From: Tissierellia bacterium
GTDB taxonomy: Bacteria > Bacillota > Clostridia > Tissierellales > Tepidimicrobiaceae
Direction: 5' to 3'
Length of the DNA: 47,487 nucleotides
Assembly (NCBI GenBank): GCA_012728595.1
Contig: JAAYEU010000006.1
Span: 1-47,487 of the forward strand
Shown: piece after piece, positions 1-8,892 of the stretch
Layout of the letters: each line of letters begins with the position of its first letter
How positions within the stretch are numbered: position 1 is the stretch's first letter
Made by a program: the position numbers and the translations under genes
Notes under the pieces: generated by a model
Databases searched by the model: none
Seen by the model: only the letters and a program-made list of their open reading frames with translations
What the model was told of the DNA's origin: nothing

Positions 1-2
1 AG

Positions 3-1907
3 AAGGACACAGGAAATGAATCTTTGGTCAATGAAATTTTTAGGGTAGCTCATACCTTAAAGGGTATGGCAGGTACAATGGGATTTACTAACATGGCTAA
101 TTTGACCCATGAAATGGAAAATGTACTAGACGGAATTAGAAATAAAGAGATAGTATTAACTGAAGATGTTATAGACATCATATTTGAATGTTTTGATGTG
201 TTGGATGAATCAGTGAATCAAATCGCCTCAAGCGGGGAAGAAAGTAAAGAGGATTTCACAGGCCTGGTTGAAAGGTTGAGAAGTATATCAAAAGGCAATG
301 GGAAAGAAGATGAGCTTCGAACTAGCACTAGTAAACTAGCTCCATATATTGACGAATATGTAATTAATATTATAAAGAAGGCAGAAGCAGAAGGACTGGA
401 TGCATACAATATCGAAATAAGATTAAGTCCAAACTGTATATTAAAATCGGCTAGGGCCTTTATCGTTGTCAACACATTAGAAACTATGGGGGAGATAATA
501 CATTCCAATCCTTCTATTGAGGATATAGAGGATGAAAAGTTTGATTTAACATTTTCACTAATCTTTATTTCTAAAGAGGAAGAAAAAAAGATAAAAGATA
601 GCTTAAATAGCATTTCTGAACTAGAAAATATCAATATTACGCCTATTAAGGAAACAGATGTTAATGATAAAGAAATAGGATTTTTAGAAGAAGATAATAG
701 GAGTAAGGATGCTAGCAATATAGTAGAAAAAAATGGGACAAGACATTTTGAAAGGCAAAATAAGGTTGGGAAAACGGTAAGGGTTGATATCGATAGATTG
801 GACAATCTTATGAATCTAGTCAGTGAACTTATAATAATAAAAACTAGAATGGATGAATTGAGCGATATTTCAAATAAGGAGAATATGACTGAGGCAATCG
901 AGTATCTGGAAAGGATTACAACTAGTCTACACGATGCCGTTATGAAAGTACGAATGGTACCTATAGAGAGGGTTTTCAACAGATTCCCACGCATGGTACG
1001 GGATTTATCAAAAGAGTTGAATAAGGAAATCAACTTACAAATGTATGGAGAAGAAACAGAAGTAGATAGAACTGTTATAGACGAAATAGGTGATCCATTA
1101 ATCCATATCATCAGAAATTCTATTGACCATGGAATAGAGACTCCAGAGGAGCGAGTAAAGTTAAATAAGCCTAAGGCAGGGAATGTGATCTTAAAAGCTT
1201 ACCCCGATGGAAACAATGTAGTTATAGAAGTAGTCGATGATGGTAGAGGTATAGATGCAGCCAAGGTAAGAAAAAAAGCAGTAGAGAAGGATTTGATTTC
1301 TTTGGAAGAATCCGAAACATTATCTGAAGACGATATAATCTCCTTATTGTTCCAACCTGGTTTTAGCACATCAGATGAAGTATCAGATGTCTCTGGTAGA
1401 GGAGTTGGGCTAGATGTAGTAAAAAGCAAAATTGAATCCATTAACGGATCCATAGAAATTGAAACCCAGCAAAACATAGGTACTAAATTTATAATTAGAA
1501 TACCGTTAACATTAGCAATCATACAAGCACTACTAATTAAACTAAAGGAAGAAATATATGCTATACCTTTAAGTTCCATAACTGAAATAATTAGCTTGCC
1601 AAAGGATAATATTAGAAATGTTCAAGGTCAGGATATTATCCTTTATAGAGGAAAAACCATACCCCTAATAAGATTACATCAAGTAATGGGATTGGACTTT
1701 GATGATAGTGGTGATGAGTATTTAGTTGTAGTAGTTAGAAAGGGAGAAAAACAAGCTGCTCTATTAGTAGAGGATTTAATAGGACAACAGGAGATTGTAA
1801 TTAAACCTTTAGGAAAATATTTATCCAATATCAGATATCTATCTGGAGCAACTATATTGGGTAATGGAAATGTATCTTTAATTTTAGATATTAATTCTTT
1901 GATATAG
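3..1907 (+). CDS. cheA: Chemotaxis histidine kinase CheA (5' partial)
   Basis: Cytoplasmic kinase that passes phosphate from receptor arrays to CheY/CheB. The reading frame is open to the window edge, so roughly the first 30 residues are missing; the TTG at 24 is an internal Leu codon, not the start. Visible order: HPt domain with the phospho-acceptor His at visible residue 17 (VAHTLKG), a CheY-binding-like P2 region (about 105-205), P3 dimerisation helices from about 255 (VRVDIDRLDNLMNLVSELI), P4 ATPase with N box HIIRNSIDHG (about 368), G1 DDGRGID (about 411) and G2 GRGVGLDVV (about 464), and a C-terminal CheW-like P5 domain from about 505. It is 14 bases upstream of cheW and heads the visible chemotaxis operon. 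All catalytic motifs are intact. Confidence 0.96.
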   Translation, partial: KDTGNESLVNEIFRVAHTLKGMAGTMGFTNMANLTHEMENVLDGIRNKEIVLTEDVIDIIFECFDVLDESVNQIASSGEESKEDFTGLVERLRSISKGNGKEDELRTSTSKLAPYIDEYVINIIKKAEAEGLDAYNIEIRLSPNCILKSARAFIVVNTLETMGEIIHSNPSIEDIEDEKFDLTFSLIFISKEEEKKIKDSLNSISELENINITPIKETDVNDKEIGFLEEDNRSKDASNIVEKNGTRHFERQNKVGKTVRVDIDRLDNLMNLVSELIIIKTRMDELSDISNKENMTEAIEYLERITTSLHDAVMKVRMVPIERVFNRFPRMVRDLSKELNKEINLQMYGEETEVDRTVIDEIGDPLIHIIRNSIDHGIETPEERVKLNKPKAGNVILKAYPDGNNVVIEVVDDGRGIDAAKVRKKAVEKDLISLEESETLSEDDIISLLFQPGFSTSDEVSDVSGRGVGLDVVKSKIESINGSIEIETQQNIGTKFIIRIPLTLAIIQALLIKLKEEIYAIPLSSITEIISLPKDNIRNVQGQDIILYRGKTIPLIRLHQVMGLDFDDSGDEYLVVVVRKGEKQAALLVEDLIGQQEIVIKPLGKYLSNIRYLSGATILGNGNVSLILDINSLI

Positions 1908-1921
1908 AAAGAGGTGTTATT

Positions 1922-2353
1922 GTGTCTAGCGGGGGAGATAATAGATATGTTGTTTTTAAATTGAATCAGGAATACTATGGTTTACCAATAGAAAAGGTAA
2001 TATCTATAGAAAAGATAGGGGAAATTACTCGAATACCCAATGCACCCGATTATATTAAAGGAGTCATTAATTTAAGAGGCGAGGTTATCCCTGTTGTAAA
2101 CTTGAAGAGAAAATTGAATATAGGCGATAATGAATTAAACATGAATTCAAGAATAATAGTAGTCAATGAGGATGAAATGGTAGTTGGTCTTGTAGTCGAC
2201 TTTTCCTCTGAGGTATTAGAAATCGATAGGGAAGACATAGACAAGCCTCCTGAAACCAAAGACAATCAATTGATAGAATATATAAGCGGAATAGGCAAGA
2301 CTTCTGATAGATTGATTATAATATTGGATTTATTAAAAATATTGATGGATTAG
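1922..2353 (+). CDS. cheW: Chemotaxis coupling protein CheW
   Basis: Adaptor linking chemoreceptors to the CheA P5 domain. The 143-residue protein is a single CheW domain of normal size: VVFKLNQEYYGLPIEKV at the N-terminus, then IPNAPDYIKGVINLRGEVIPVVNL, the family's signature region. The start is a GTG 7 bases after AGAGGTG. It follows cheA by 14 bases and precedes cheC, so co-transcription is expected. Nothing is unusual in sequence or length. Confidence 0.95.
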   Translation: MSSGGDNRYVVFKLNQEYYGLPIEKVISIEKIGEITRIPNAPDYIKGVINLRGEVIPVVNLKRKLNIGDNELNMNSRIIVVNEDEMVVGLVVDFSSEVLEIDREDIDKPPETKDNQLIEYISGIGKTSDRLIIILDLLKILMD

Positions 2354-2366
2354 GGGAGAGTTGGCT

Positions 2367-2969
2367 ATGGATGTAGAAAATTTAAATAGTATGATGATAG
2401 ATGTGCTAAAAGAAATTGGAAATATAGGCTCAGGTAATGCCGTAACAGCCTTATCAAATATGTTGGCAAAACGAATTGATATGATGGTACCAAAGGTTAG
2501 AATCTTAGAGTTTAATGATGTAGCAGAAATACTGGGTGGAGAAGAAGAAATTGTAGTTGGCATATATTTAGACTTAAATGCCGATATAAAAGGGAATATC
2601 ATGTTTATTTTGGATTTAGATTCAGCTCTGAACCTTACTAATATGCTATTAGATAAAGAAGACGATGAATTAGGTGATATTGCTATATCAGCTCTATCAG
2701 AGGTCGGTAATATACTAGCTTCTTCATATGTTAATTCATTGAGTAGCTTAACTGGGCTAAAGATTACAGTTTCAGTACCTTCATTAGCTATAGATATGGC
2801 AGGAGCAATTTTGTCAGTTCCCGCTATTCAGTTTGGGCTTATTGCAGATCAGGTATTATTCATAGAAACTGTCTTTAAAGAGGGGAAAAGTTCAGTATAT
2901 GGCAACCTTTTCCTATTACCAGATATGGCTTCTTTCGAAAAAATACTTTCTAAATTAGGGGTTTTGTAA
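2367..2969 (+). CDS. cheC: CheY-P phosphatase CheC
   Basis: CheC/CheX/FliY-family phosphatase that dephosphorylates CheY-P and binds CheD in Gram-positive adaptation. Both active-site motifs of the D/S-x3-E-x2-N type are present: DVLKEIGN near the N-terminus and SALSEVGN about 100 residues later, as expected for a CheC with two sites. Length is 200 residues, normal for the family. The ATG at 2367 lies 9 to 10 bases after a GGGGAG Shine-Dalgarno; an in-frame TTG at 2361 is too close to that site. The next gene is its known partner cheD. Confidence 0.93.
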   Translation: MDVENLNSMMIDVLKEIGNIGSGNAVTALSNMLAKRIDMMVPKVRILEFNDVAEILGGEEEIVVGIYLDLNADIKGNIMFILDLDSALNLTNMLLDKEDDELGDIAISALSEVGNILASSYVNSLSSLTGLKITVSVPSLAIDMAGAILSVPAIQFGLIADQVLFIETVFKEGKSSVYGNLFLLPDMASFEKILSKLGVL

Positions 2970-2970
2970 A

Positions 2971-3453
2971 ATGAAAAAGATTAAAGTTGGCATGGCTGAT
3001 TATAACGTAGTAAAGGCTCCTGGCATATTGACAACCCTTGGTCTGGGTTCTTGTGTTGGTATAGCCCTTTATGATAAATTCAATAAGGTAGCAGGACTGG
3101 CCCATGTTATGTTACCGTCGAGCAAAGAGATTAAAAACAATGAGAATAAAGCAAAATTTGTAGATACAGGTATAGAGCTTCTTATAGAAAGTTTATTAAA
3201 GGAAGGAGCAGTAATGAAAAATATAACTGCAAAGATAGTTGGTGGTGCCCAGATGTTTTCTTTTAACAATAATAGTAGTATACTTAAAATAGGAGAAAGA
3301 AATGTTTTGGCGACTAGAGAGAAGCTTAAAGAATTAAATATTAAAATTTTAGCAGAAGATACTGGTGGAAATTATGGAAGAACTATTGAACTAGATGCAG
3401 AGGATGGTTCATTATTGGTTAAAACTATCGGGCATGGCACAAAAATAATTTGA
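2971..3453 (+). CDS. cheD: Chemoreceptor glutamine deamidase CheD
   Basis: Deamidates Gln residues in chemoreceptors and stimulates CheC. The 160-residue protein has the expected catalytic Cys in LGLGSCVGIALYD and the His in GLAHVMLP, followed by the conserved KIVGGAQMF and GRTIELD segments. It begins one base after the cheC stop codon, so translation is probably coupled, matching the known CheC-CheD complex. Confidence 0.95.
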   Translation: MKKIKVGMADYNVVKAPGILTTLGLGSCVGIALYDKFNKVAGLAHVMLPSSKEIKNNENKAKFVDTGIELLIESLLKEGAVMKNITAKIVGGAQMFSFNNNSSILKIGERNVLATREKLKELNIKILAEDTGGNYGRTIELDAEDGSLLVKTIGHGTKII

Positions 3454-3478
3454 TATTCCATAGGGAGGTAAATCTACT

Positions 3479-4225
3479 ATGAAAACGGATGAACTATGGA
3501 AAAGATATGCAAAGAATAGGGATAGAACTACTAAGCAATTACTAATAGAAAAATATGTCGATCTAGTAAAGATTGTTGCTGGTAGAATGTATAATTTCTA
3601 TGGGAGTAAAGTAGAATATGAAGATTTAATAGGATATGGAGTAATAGGCTTAATTGATAGCATAGAACGATTCGATATAAATAAAAACATAAAATTTGAA
3701 ACTTATGCCCAAATTAGGATAAAAGGAACTATCATCGATAATATAAGAAAACTAGATTGGGTACCCCGAAGCTTAAGAAAGAAATCGAAAGACATCCAAA
3801 ATGGCATATCCTACTTAGAAAACAAACTGGGCAGAAGCCCTACAAATGAGGAATTATCAGAACATTTAGGTATTTCTCTGGAGGAACTAGAAAATTGCCT
3901 TGCGGATATTACAAATTTTAATGTCACTTCTTTAGAAGATTTGTTAATAAATAAAGGTGAATACCTTATCAAGGATGATAGAAGTTCCACTACACCGGAA
4001 TATTCTTTTGAAAAAAAGGAAATAATAGAAGTTCTAGGCAGAATAATTGATGACTTACAGGAAAATGAGAAAATGGTTATATCTTTATATTACTATGAAG
4101 AACTAACTTATAAGGAAATAGGACATATTATGAATTTATCGGAGTCGAGAATATCCCAAATACATAGCAAGGCAATATTTAATATTAAGAATAGATTGAA
4201 AAAGCTTGGTATATATGAGAATTAA
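3479..4225 (+). CDS. sigD: Motility RNA polymerase sigma factor (FliA/WhiG family, SigD)
   Basis: Sigma-70 family factor directing flagellar and late chemotaxis genes. The 248 residues show region 2 (YEDLIGYGVIGLIDSIERFD, then FETYAQIRIKGTIID), region 3 (SKDIQNGISYLENKLGRSPTNEELSEHLGIS) and region 4 with a helix-turn-helix (LTYKEIGHIMNLSESRISQI). This is the FliA/WhiG subfamily layout, and the position after cheD is the usual clostridial and Bacillus place for sigD. A GGGAGG Shine-Dalgarno precedes the ATG. Promoters it might serve were not identified here. Confidence 0.94.
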   Translation: MKTDELWKRYAKNRDRTTKQLLIEKYVDLVKIVAGRMYNFYGSKVEYEDLIGYGVIGLIDSIERFDINKNIKFETYAQIRIKGTIIDNIRKLDWVPRSLRKKSKDIQNGISYLENKLGRSPTNEELSEHLGISLEELENCLADITNFNVTSLEDLLINKGEYLIKDDRSSTTPEYSFEKKEIIEVLGRIIDDLQENEKMVISLYYYEELTYKEIGHIMNLSESRISQIHSKAIFNIKNRLKKLGIYEN

Positions 4226-4240
4226 TTAGGAGGCAAGAGT

Positions 4241-5650
4241 ATGTATAAGATCTCTCCCAATGTTAGTATAGAAGTTACTAAAGATGGTTTAAAAGCTTAT
4301 ATTATAGTGTGGGATGAGCCTAAAGATTATAGTGTAAATACAGACAAATTTGAATTTGACCAGGGAACTATTGAAGAAATAATTGGAAAGGTAAAAGAGT
4401 TTTTAAAAGTAGGATTAAAGGAAGACAAGCTATGGAACATCTTCTCCGATGAGCTATTCAATGAAAAGATACTTATTGCAGAGGGAATTACGCCCATTGA
4501 TGGCAAGGACGGATACATAAAATACCATTTCGATTTAGAGAAAAAAATTTCACCAAAAGTATTAGAGGATGGCACCGTTGACTATAGGGAATTAGATATA
4601 ATTAGAAACGTAAAAAAAGGTGATATCTTAGCTGAATTAATACCAGCCAAGGAAGGAAAATCTGGATCCAAGGTTACTGGTGAACCCATACCATATAAAA
4701 AAGGCAGAACTCCATTACTGAAGTATGGTAAAAATGTAAGATTATTGGAAGATGGAGTTACCCTTGTAGCTGAAAAAGATGGTCATGTAGAAGTAAAGAA
4801 TGGAAAAGTTGTAGTTCTAGATGTCTTTGAAGTTGAAAATGTAGACAATAAGGTAGGAAATATCTATTTTAATGGAACGGTTGTAGTTAGAAAAAATGTT
4901 TATAATGGCTATCAAATTAAAGCAGATGGAGATGTAATAGTTAATGGAATAATCGAAGGGGCTTATGTGGAAAATGAAGGAGATGTGGTAGTTAAACGTG
5001 GAATTCAGGGGCATAATAAATTAACTATAAATTCAGCAGGTAATGTGACAACCAGATTTATTGAAAACGCCATCATAAACTCTAAAAAAAATATAAGAGC
5101 TGAAGCTATTATGCATAGTAACGTATTTTGTAATGGTGATATCATTCTTATTGGGAAAAGGGGTTTAATAGTCGGTGGAATATGTAGGGCAGGCGGTAAT
5201 ATTCATGCTAAAACCATTGGCTCTTCAATGGCCACTAAGACCGTTTTAGAGGTAGGAATAGACCCTGACCTAAAGAAAAGATATGAAGACCTTAGTGAAC
5301 AAATCAAAACGGCGGAAGACAATTTAGATAAAGTGGTAAAATCTCTTGAGATATTAAATAGATTAAAAACTGCTAATAGATTAGATGATAAAAACACTGA
5401 AATGCTATCAAAATTACTTAAGACAAGAGAGACCCTCGAGAGCCAGCTGATGGAACTAAAAGAAGAGTATCAATTTACTAAATCCAAAATAGACAACCTA
5501 TCAAATGGGAAAATCAAAGTATCGGATACAGTATATCCAGGGGTAAGAATTGTAATAGGAAATAGTTCTATGACTGTAAGGGATGAGTTAAAAAGATGTA
5601 CTTTTTATAGAGATGAGGGAGAAATCCGAATAGGGCCATATTGGGAGTGA
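4241..5650 (+). CDS. FapA-family protein (DUF342)
   Basis: 469-residue protein of the FapA/DUF342 family, commonly found beside flagellar or chemotaxis genes; its biochemical role is poorly defined. The N-terminal third contains the family segment DGKDGYIKYHFD and the later PYKKGRTPLLKYGKNV. The middle (about 200-330) is rich in short repeated V/I-G turns (for example NVDNKVGNIYFNGTVVV), consistent with a beta-helical polymer-forming fold. The region at about 345-420 is a predicted coiled coil. A clear AGGAGG site precedes the ATG. It sits between the motility sigma factor and two small conserved proteins, suggesting a motility or surface-associated role (inference). Confidence 0.85.
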   Translation: MYKISPNVSIEVTKDGLKAYIIVWDEPKDYSVNTDKFEFDQGTIEEIIGKVKEFLKVGLKEDKLWNIFSDELFNEKILIAEGITPIDGKDGYIKYHFDLEKKISPKVLEDGTVDYRELDIIRNVKKGDILAELIPAKEGKSGSKVTGEPIPYKKGRTPLLKYGKNVRLLEDGVTLVAEKDGHVEVKNGKVVVLDVFEVENVDNKVGNIYFNGTVVVRKNVYNGYQIKADGDVIVNGIIEGAYVENEGDVVVKRGIQGHNKLTINSAGNVTTRFIENAIINSKKNIRAEAIMHSNVFCNGDIILIGKRGLIVGGICRAGGNIHAKTIGSSMATKTVLEVGIDPDLKKRYEDLSEQIKTAEDNLDKVVKSLEILNRLKTANRLDDKNTEMLSKLLKTRETLESQLMELKEEYQFTKSKIDNLSNGKIKVSDTVYPGVRIVIGNSSMTVRDELKRCTFYRDEGEIRIGPYWE

Positions 5651-5655
5651 TACAC

Positions 5656-5964
5656 ATGGCTATTAAGCCTGTAGATTATGTAAATATAGTTTCCAAGTCT
5701 CAAGAAATCGCAAAACTTCGACAGGTGGAACATGACAAGGTAAGAGTCCAAATGGAACAAGGCATTATTCAACAGGAAAAGCTAAGAGAAAATAAGCGTA
5801 AAAAGGTTATGGATACAAATAAAAGTGAAAATTTAATGGTTGAGCTAGACAAGAGGAATCAATCCGGGAATTATCATAGTAAGAAGAAGGACAAAAAAAA
5901 GGATAAGAAAAACAAAAAGGAAGATAAATGGCAAATAGGCAATAAAGTGGATATAAAAATTTAG
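5656..5964 (+). CDS. Small highly charged conserved protein, function unknown
   Basis: 102-residue soluble protein without a recognised domain. The N-terminal half (AIKPVDYVNIVSKSQEIAKL, then RQVEHDKVRVQMEQGIIQQE) looks like an ordered amphipathic helix. The C-terminal half is a Lys/Asp-rich tail (about residues 75-92), probably disordered. The ATG at 5656 is preceded by GGAGTGAT; an upstream in-frame ATG at 5641 overlaps the fapA-like gene. It lies between the DUF342 gene and a DUF6115-like membrane protein, so it may belong to a three-gene accessory unit of the motility operon (inference). No catalytic residues are evident. Confidence 0.8.
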   Translation: MAIKPVDYVNIVSKSQEIAKLRQVEHDKVRVQMEQGIIQQEKLRENKRKKVMDTNKSENLMVELDKRNQSGNYHSKKKDKKKDKKNKKEDKWQIGNKVDIKI

Positions 5965-5970
5965 ATAGGG

Positions 5971-6453
5971 ATGATGGTCTTGACGGTTATATTAAATGTT
6001 GTTGGTGTAATTTTCATTTTGATAGCTTTGATATTAATAAATAAAATGTCCAATAATGAGAAGGAAATATATGAGTCAATAATAATGATGCATAAAGATA
6101 TAAAATATTACTCTGCAACTGTAGAAAATATTATGAACGATTTTGAAGAATTGATTGATACTAGTTTGGCTAAATTGAGCGTTTTAGAGAAGAAAGAGTT
6201 AAATAAAGCTGTAAGTATAACAGAGGTAGAAACTAACCTAAATAAAAGCGAGAACAAGGAAGCCATAATATCAGATCAAATTGGAAAAACTAAAAATGAT
6301 GAAATGAACTCTAACAATATTAGTAGAAGCATAATCCAATTGAAGAAGGAAGGACTATCTACTGAAGAAATCGCAAAAAAGTTAAATAAAAGTGTTAGAG
6401 AGATTGAGATAATATTAAAAATCTGGTCAAAAGTTTATAAAGGCGATATGTAA
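5971..6453 (+). CDS. DUF6115-like protein with N-terminal membrane anchor and C-terminal helix-turn-helix
   Basis: 160-residue protein. Residues about 4-24 (VLTVILNVVGVIFILIALIL) form one transmembrane helix. A predicted coiled coil follows, and the C-terminal 45 residues (IIQLKKEGLSTEEIAKKLN, then KSVREIEIILKIW) resemble a helix-turn-helix. This architecture fits the DUF6115 proteins found after chemotaxis/sigD operons in Firmicutes; function is unknown. The start is uncertain between ATG 5971, ATG 5974 and TTG 5980. It is the last gene of the motility block: a promoter and a ribosomal operon follow. Confidence 0.78.
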   Translation: MMVLTVILNVVGVIFILIALILINKMSNNEKEIYESIIMMHKDIKYYSATVENIMNDFEELIDTSLAKLSVLEKKELNKAVSITEVETNLNKSENKEAIISDQIGKTKNDEMNSNNISRSIIQLKKEGLSTEEIAKKLNKSVREIEIILKIWSKVYKGDM

Positions 6454-6540
6454 AAAGAGTGAAACTAAAGCGATATTTGGATCATTTTATAAGTTTCATG
6501 AAATTTCCCCTTAATTTGAAAAAATATTAGTTCCAAAATA

Positions 6541-6569
6541 TTGATAAATAATTCCGTATATGTTATACT
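6541..6569 (+). promoter_or_regulatory. Sigma-A-type promoter of the rpsB operon
   Basis: TTGATA at 6541-6546, a 17-base spacer and TATACT at 6564-6569, with an extended -10 TG at 6561-6562. This matches the housekeeping consensus very well and lies about 100 bases upstream of rpsB. Confidence 0.85.
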
Positions 6570-6598
6570 ACTAAAGGTGATTACACACACTTTCTGAT

Positions 6599-6630
6599 AT
6601 TTAAAGTTGTGCCTATAGGGTCCTTTAAAT
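6599..6630 (+). promoter_or_regulatory. rpsB 5' leader hairpin
   Basis: Perfect 8-base inverted repeat ATTTAAAG (6599-6606) and CTTTAAAT (6623-6630). The 16-base loop contains the palindrome CCTATAGG (6612-6619). It lies in the transcribed leader between the promoter and rpsB. Autoregulation by ribosomal protein S2 is known in some bacteria, so this is a candidate regulatory element; it was not matched to a specific family. Confidence 0.5.
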
Positions 6631-6656
6631 AGATGAGGAAGGTGGAGGTTTAAAAC

Positions 6657-6671
6657 ATGGAGGTGAATTGA
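6657..6671 (+). CDS. Four-codon leader ORF (MEVN) upstream of rpsB
   Basis: ATG GAG GTG AAT TGA, preceded at 7 bases by its own GGTGGAGGT site (6641-6649). The GGAGGTG inside this mini-ORF is the Shine-Dalgarno of rpsB, whose ATG lies two bases after the mini-ORF stop. Translation of the mini-ORF is inference; the tandem sites are directly visible. Confidence 0.4.
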
Positions 6672-6673
6672 AT

Positions 6674-7381
6674 ATGTCAGTAATTACAATGAAAAGTTTG
6701 CTAGAAGCAGGAGTACATTTTGGTCATCAAACTAGAAGATGGAATCCTAAAATGGCAGAATATATCTTTACCGAAAGAAATGGAATTTACATCATCGACC
6801 TACAAAAAACAGTTAAGATGGTTGAGGTAGCATACAATTTTGTTAGAGAATTAGCTGCCGAGGGTGGAGAGATTCTTTTCGTTGGGACCAAAAAGCAAGC
6901 TCAGGAAGCTATTGAGACAGAAGCCAAGAGATGTGGCATGCATTATGTTAACCAAAGATGGTTAGGAGGAACGCTTACCAATTATAAGACTATCAGAAAG
7001 AGAATTGAAAGATTACATGAGCTAGGTAAAATGGAAGAAGAAGGATTATTTGAAGTTTTACCTAAAAAAGAAGTAATCAAATTAAATCATGAAAGGGAAA
7101 GACTTGAGAAGTTCTTAGGCGGAATTAAAAATATGAATAGAATTCCTGATGCTTTATATGTAGTTGATCCCAGAAAGGAAAAGATTGCAGTTAACGAAGC
7201 AAGAATTTTAGGTATTCCAGTAGTAGCAATAGTAGATACAAACTGTGATCCAGATGAAATTGACTATGTTATTCCTGGTAACGATGATGCCATAAGAGCG
7301 GTAAAACTACTAACTGAAACTATAGCAAATGCAGTATTGGAAGGCAAACAGGGAGAGCAGATAGTTGATGTAGAAGAATAG
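6674..7381 (+). CDS. rpsB: 30S ribosomal protein S2
   Basis: 235-residue S2, full length. The N-terminal signature [20 protein letters not shown] and the internal segments [12 protein letters not shown] and [13 protein letters not shown] are diagnostic. The start is ATG 6674 with GGAGGTG 8 bases upstream; the in-frame TTG at 6668 has worse spacing. It is the first gene of the rpsB-tsf-pyrH-frr block and is separated from tsf by a strong hairpin, so S2 may be made in excess of EF-Ts. Confidence 0.98.
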   Translation: MSVITMKSLLEAGVHFGHQTRRWNPKMAEYIFTERNGIYIIDLQKTVKMVEVAYNFVRELAAEGGEILFVGTKKQAQEAIETEAKRCGMHYVNQRWLGGTLTNYKTIRKRIERLHELGKMEEEGLFEVLPKKEVIKLNHERERLEKFLGGIKNMNRIPDALYVVDPRKEKIAVNEARILGIPVVAIVDTNCDPDEIDYVIPGNDDAIRAVKLLTETIANAVLEGKQGEQIVDVEE

Positions 7382-7386
7382 AAAAG

Positions 7387-7432
7387 GGTAAGGGTATAAA
7401 GGGGTATCTTCCTTTACACTCTTACCATTTTT
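7387..7432 (+). terminator. Hairpin with T-tract between rpsB and tsf (attenuator)
   Basis: Arms 7387-7402 and 7411-7426 form a 16-base stem with one mismatch and one G-T pair, an 8-base loop and then ATTTTT. There is no obvious new promoter before tsf, so it probably works as a partial terminator inside the operon. Confidence 0.75.
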
Positions 7433-7452
7433 AACAATAAAGGAGGGTTAGA

Positions 7453-8100
7453 ATGAGTATAAGCGCAGCACAAGTAAAAGAACTAAGGGAAAGAACTGGA
7501 GCTGGAATGCTTGACTGTAAAAAAGCTTTAGTTGAAACCAATGGTGATATAGAAAAAGCAATCGATTTATTAAGAGAGAAAGGCTTATCTCAGGCTGCAA
7601 AGAAATCTAGTAGAATTGCAGCAGAAGGATTGATTGATGCATATATTCACGGTGGAAGAATTGGGGTGTTGATAGAGGTTAATTCTGAAACCGATTTTGT
7701 TGCAAAGACTGATGAGTTTAAGCAATTTGTAAGGGATATGGCTATGCAAGTTGCAGCAGCTAATCCAAAATATATCAAGAAAGAAGATGTTCCTGAAGAG
7801 GAAGTAAATAAGGAAAAAGAAATACTTATGCAACAAGCTGTAAACGAAGGCAAACCAGAACATATAGCAGAAAAAATTGTAGAAGGTAGATTAGAAAAAT
7901 TCTTTGAGCAAATCTGCTTACTAGAGCAACCTTTTATCAAGGAGCCAAGTGTTAAAGTAAAAGATTTATTGAATGAAAAAATAGCCAAAATAGGGGAAAA
8001 TCTAGTAATCAGAAGATTTGTTAGATATGAAGTAGGAGAAGGAATTGAGAAAAAAGAAGAAAACTTTGCTGAAGAAGTAGCAAAGCAAATGAAAATGTAG
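7453..8100 (+). CDS. tsf: Translation elongation factor Ts
   Basis: Guanine nucleotide exchange factor for EF-Tu. The 215 residues begin with the UBA-like domain ([18 protein letters not shown]) and continue with the diagnostic segment [15 protein letters not shown]. The C-terminal dimerisation region includes [14 protein letters not shown]. It is a short-form EF-Ts (about 200-215 residues), as in many clostridia and Thermotoga, shorter than the E. coli protein. AGGAGGG precedes the ATG. Confidence 0.97.
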   Translation: MSISAAQVKELRERTGAGMLDCKKALVETNGDIEKAIDLLREKGLSQAAKKSSRIAAEGLIDAYIHGGRIGVLIEVNSETDFVAKTDEFKQFVRDMAMQVAAANPKYIKKEDVPEEEVNKEKEILMQQAVNEGKPEHIAEKIVEGRLEKFFEQICLLEQPFIKEPSVKVKDLLNEKIAKIGENLVIRRFVRYEVGEGIEKKEENFAEEVAKQMKM

Positions 8101-8133
8101 TTAAATGGAGAACACTGGTTGTTCTCCATTTAA
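8101..8133 (+). terminator. Hairpin after tsf
   Basis: Perfect 14-base stem (8101-8114 with 8120-8133) and a 5-base loop, directly after the tsf stop codon. It lacks an immediate T-run; TTTGTTTTTA follows about 8 bases later. It may terminate partially or protect the mRNA 3' end. Confidence 0.6.
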
Positions 8134-8174
8134 ATAAGCATTTGTTTTTATTGACAAAATTTGGGAGGATATAT

Positions 8175-8891
8175 ATGGTAGAACCTGTTTATAAAAGAGT
8201 AGTATTAAAATTAAGTGGAGAAGCATTATCTGGCGGTAAAGGATATGGAATAGATACTGAAACCGTTAAGAGGATTGCAAATGAGATTAAAGAACTACAA
8301 AAACTCGGAGTAGAGGTCGCTATAGTAGTTGGTGGTGGTAACTTCTGGAGAGGTAGGTCAGCCCCAAATATAGATAGGGCAACTTCAGACTATATGGGAA
8401 TGTTAGGAACTGTTATAAATGCACTTGCACTTCAGGATGCATTGGAAAACATAGGGGTTATTACCAGGGTACAAACTGCTATAGAAATGAGACAAATTGC
8501 AGAACCATACATCAGAAGAAGAGCGATACGACATCTTGAAAAAGGAAGAGTTGTTATTTTTGCTGCAGGTTCTGGAAATCCATATTTTTCAACTGATACA
8601 ACTGCTGCATTAAGGGCTGCAGAAATAGAAGCTGAGGTTATATTGTTAGCCAAAAAAGGTGTAGATGGAGTTTACGATTCAGACCCATATGAAAATGCAG
8701 CTGCTAAAAAATTCGATGAGTTGAGATACATAGATATATTAAATATGGGTTTAGGAATTATGGATTCTACTGCAACTTCTTTATGTATGGACAACAATAT
8801 ACCAATTATTGTTTTTGGTATAGATGAACCTAACAATATAGTCGATGTTGTCTTGGGTAAAAAAATTGGCACTCATGTAAAGGAGGGGTAA
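8175..8891 (+). CDS. pyrH: UMP kinase
   Basis: Bacterial amino-acid-kinase-fold UMP kinase (UMP to UDP). The 238 residues show [12 protein letters not shown] at the N-terminus, [11 protein letters not shown] and the C-terminal [12 protein letters not shown], all typical. The start is ATG 8175, 6 bases after GGGAGG; a longer frame from 8142 would add a non-conserved extension overlapping the upstream hairpin region. It lies between tsf and frr in the standard bacterial order. Confidence 0.97.
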   Translation: MVEPVYKRVVLKLSGEALSGGKGYGIDTETVKRIANEIKELQKLGVEVAIVVGGGNFWRGRSAPNIDRATSDYMGMLGTVINALALQDALENIGVITRVQTAIEMRQIAEPYIRRRAIRHLEKGRVVIFAAGSGNPYFSTDTTAALRAAEIEAEVILLAKKGVDGVYDSDPYENAAAKKFDELRYIDILNMGLGIMDSTATSLCMDNNIPIIVFGIDEPNNIVDVVLGKKIGTHVKEG

Positions 8892-8892
8892 T

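Noticed and set aside
8111-8124. GAAC...GTTC resembling an SOS box after tsf
   Set aside because: The spacing is 7 rather than 4 bases and the repeat is part of a 14-base terminator-like stem.
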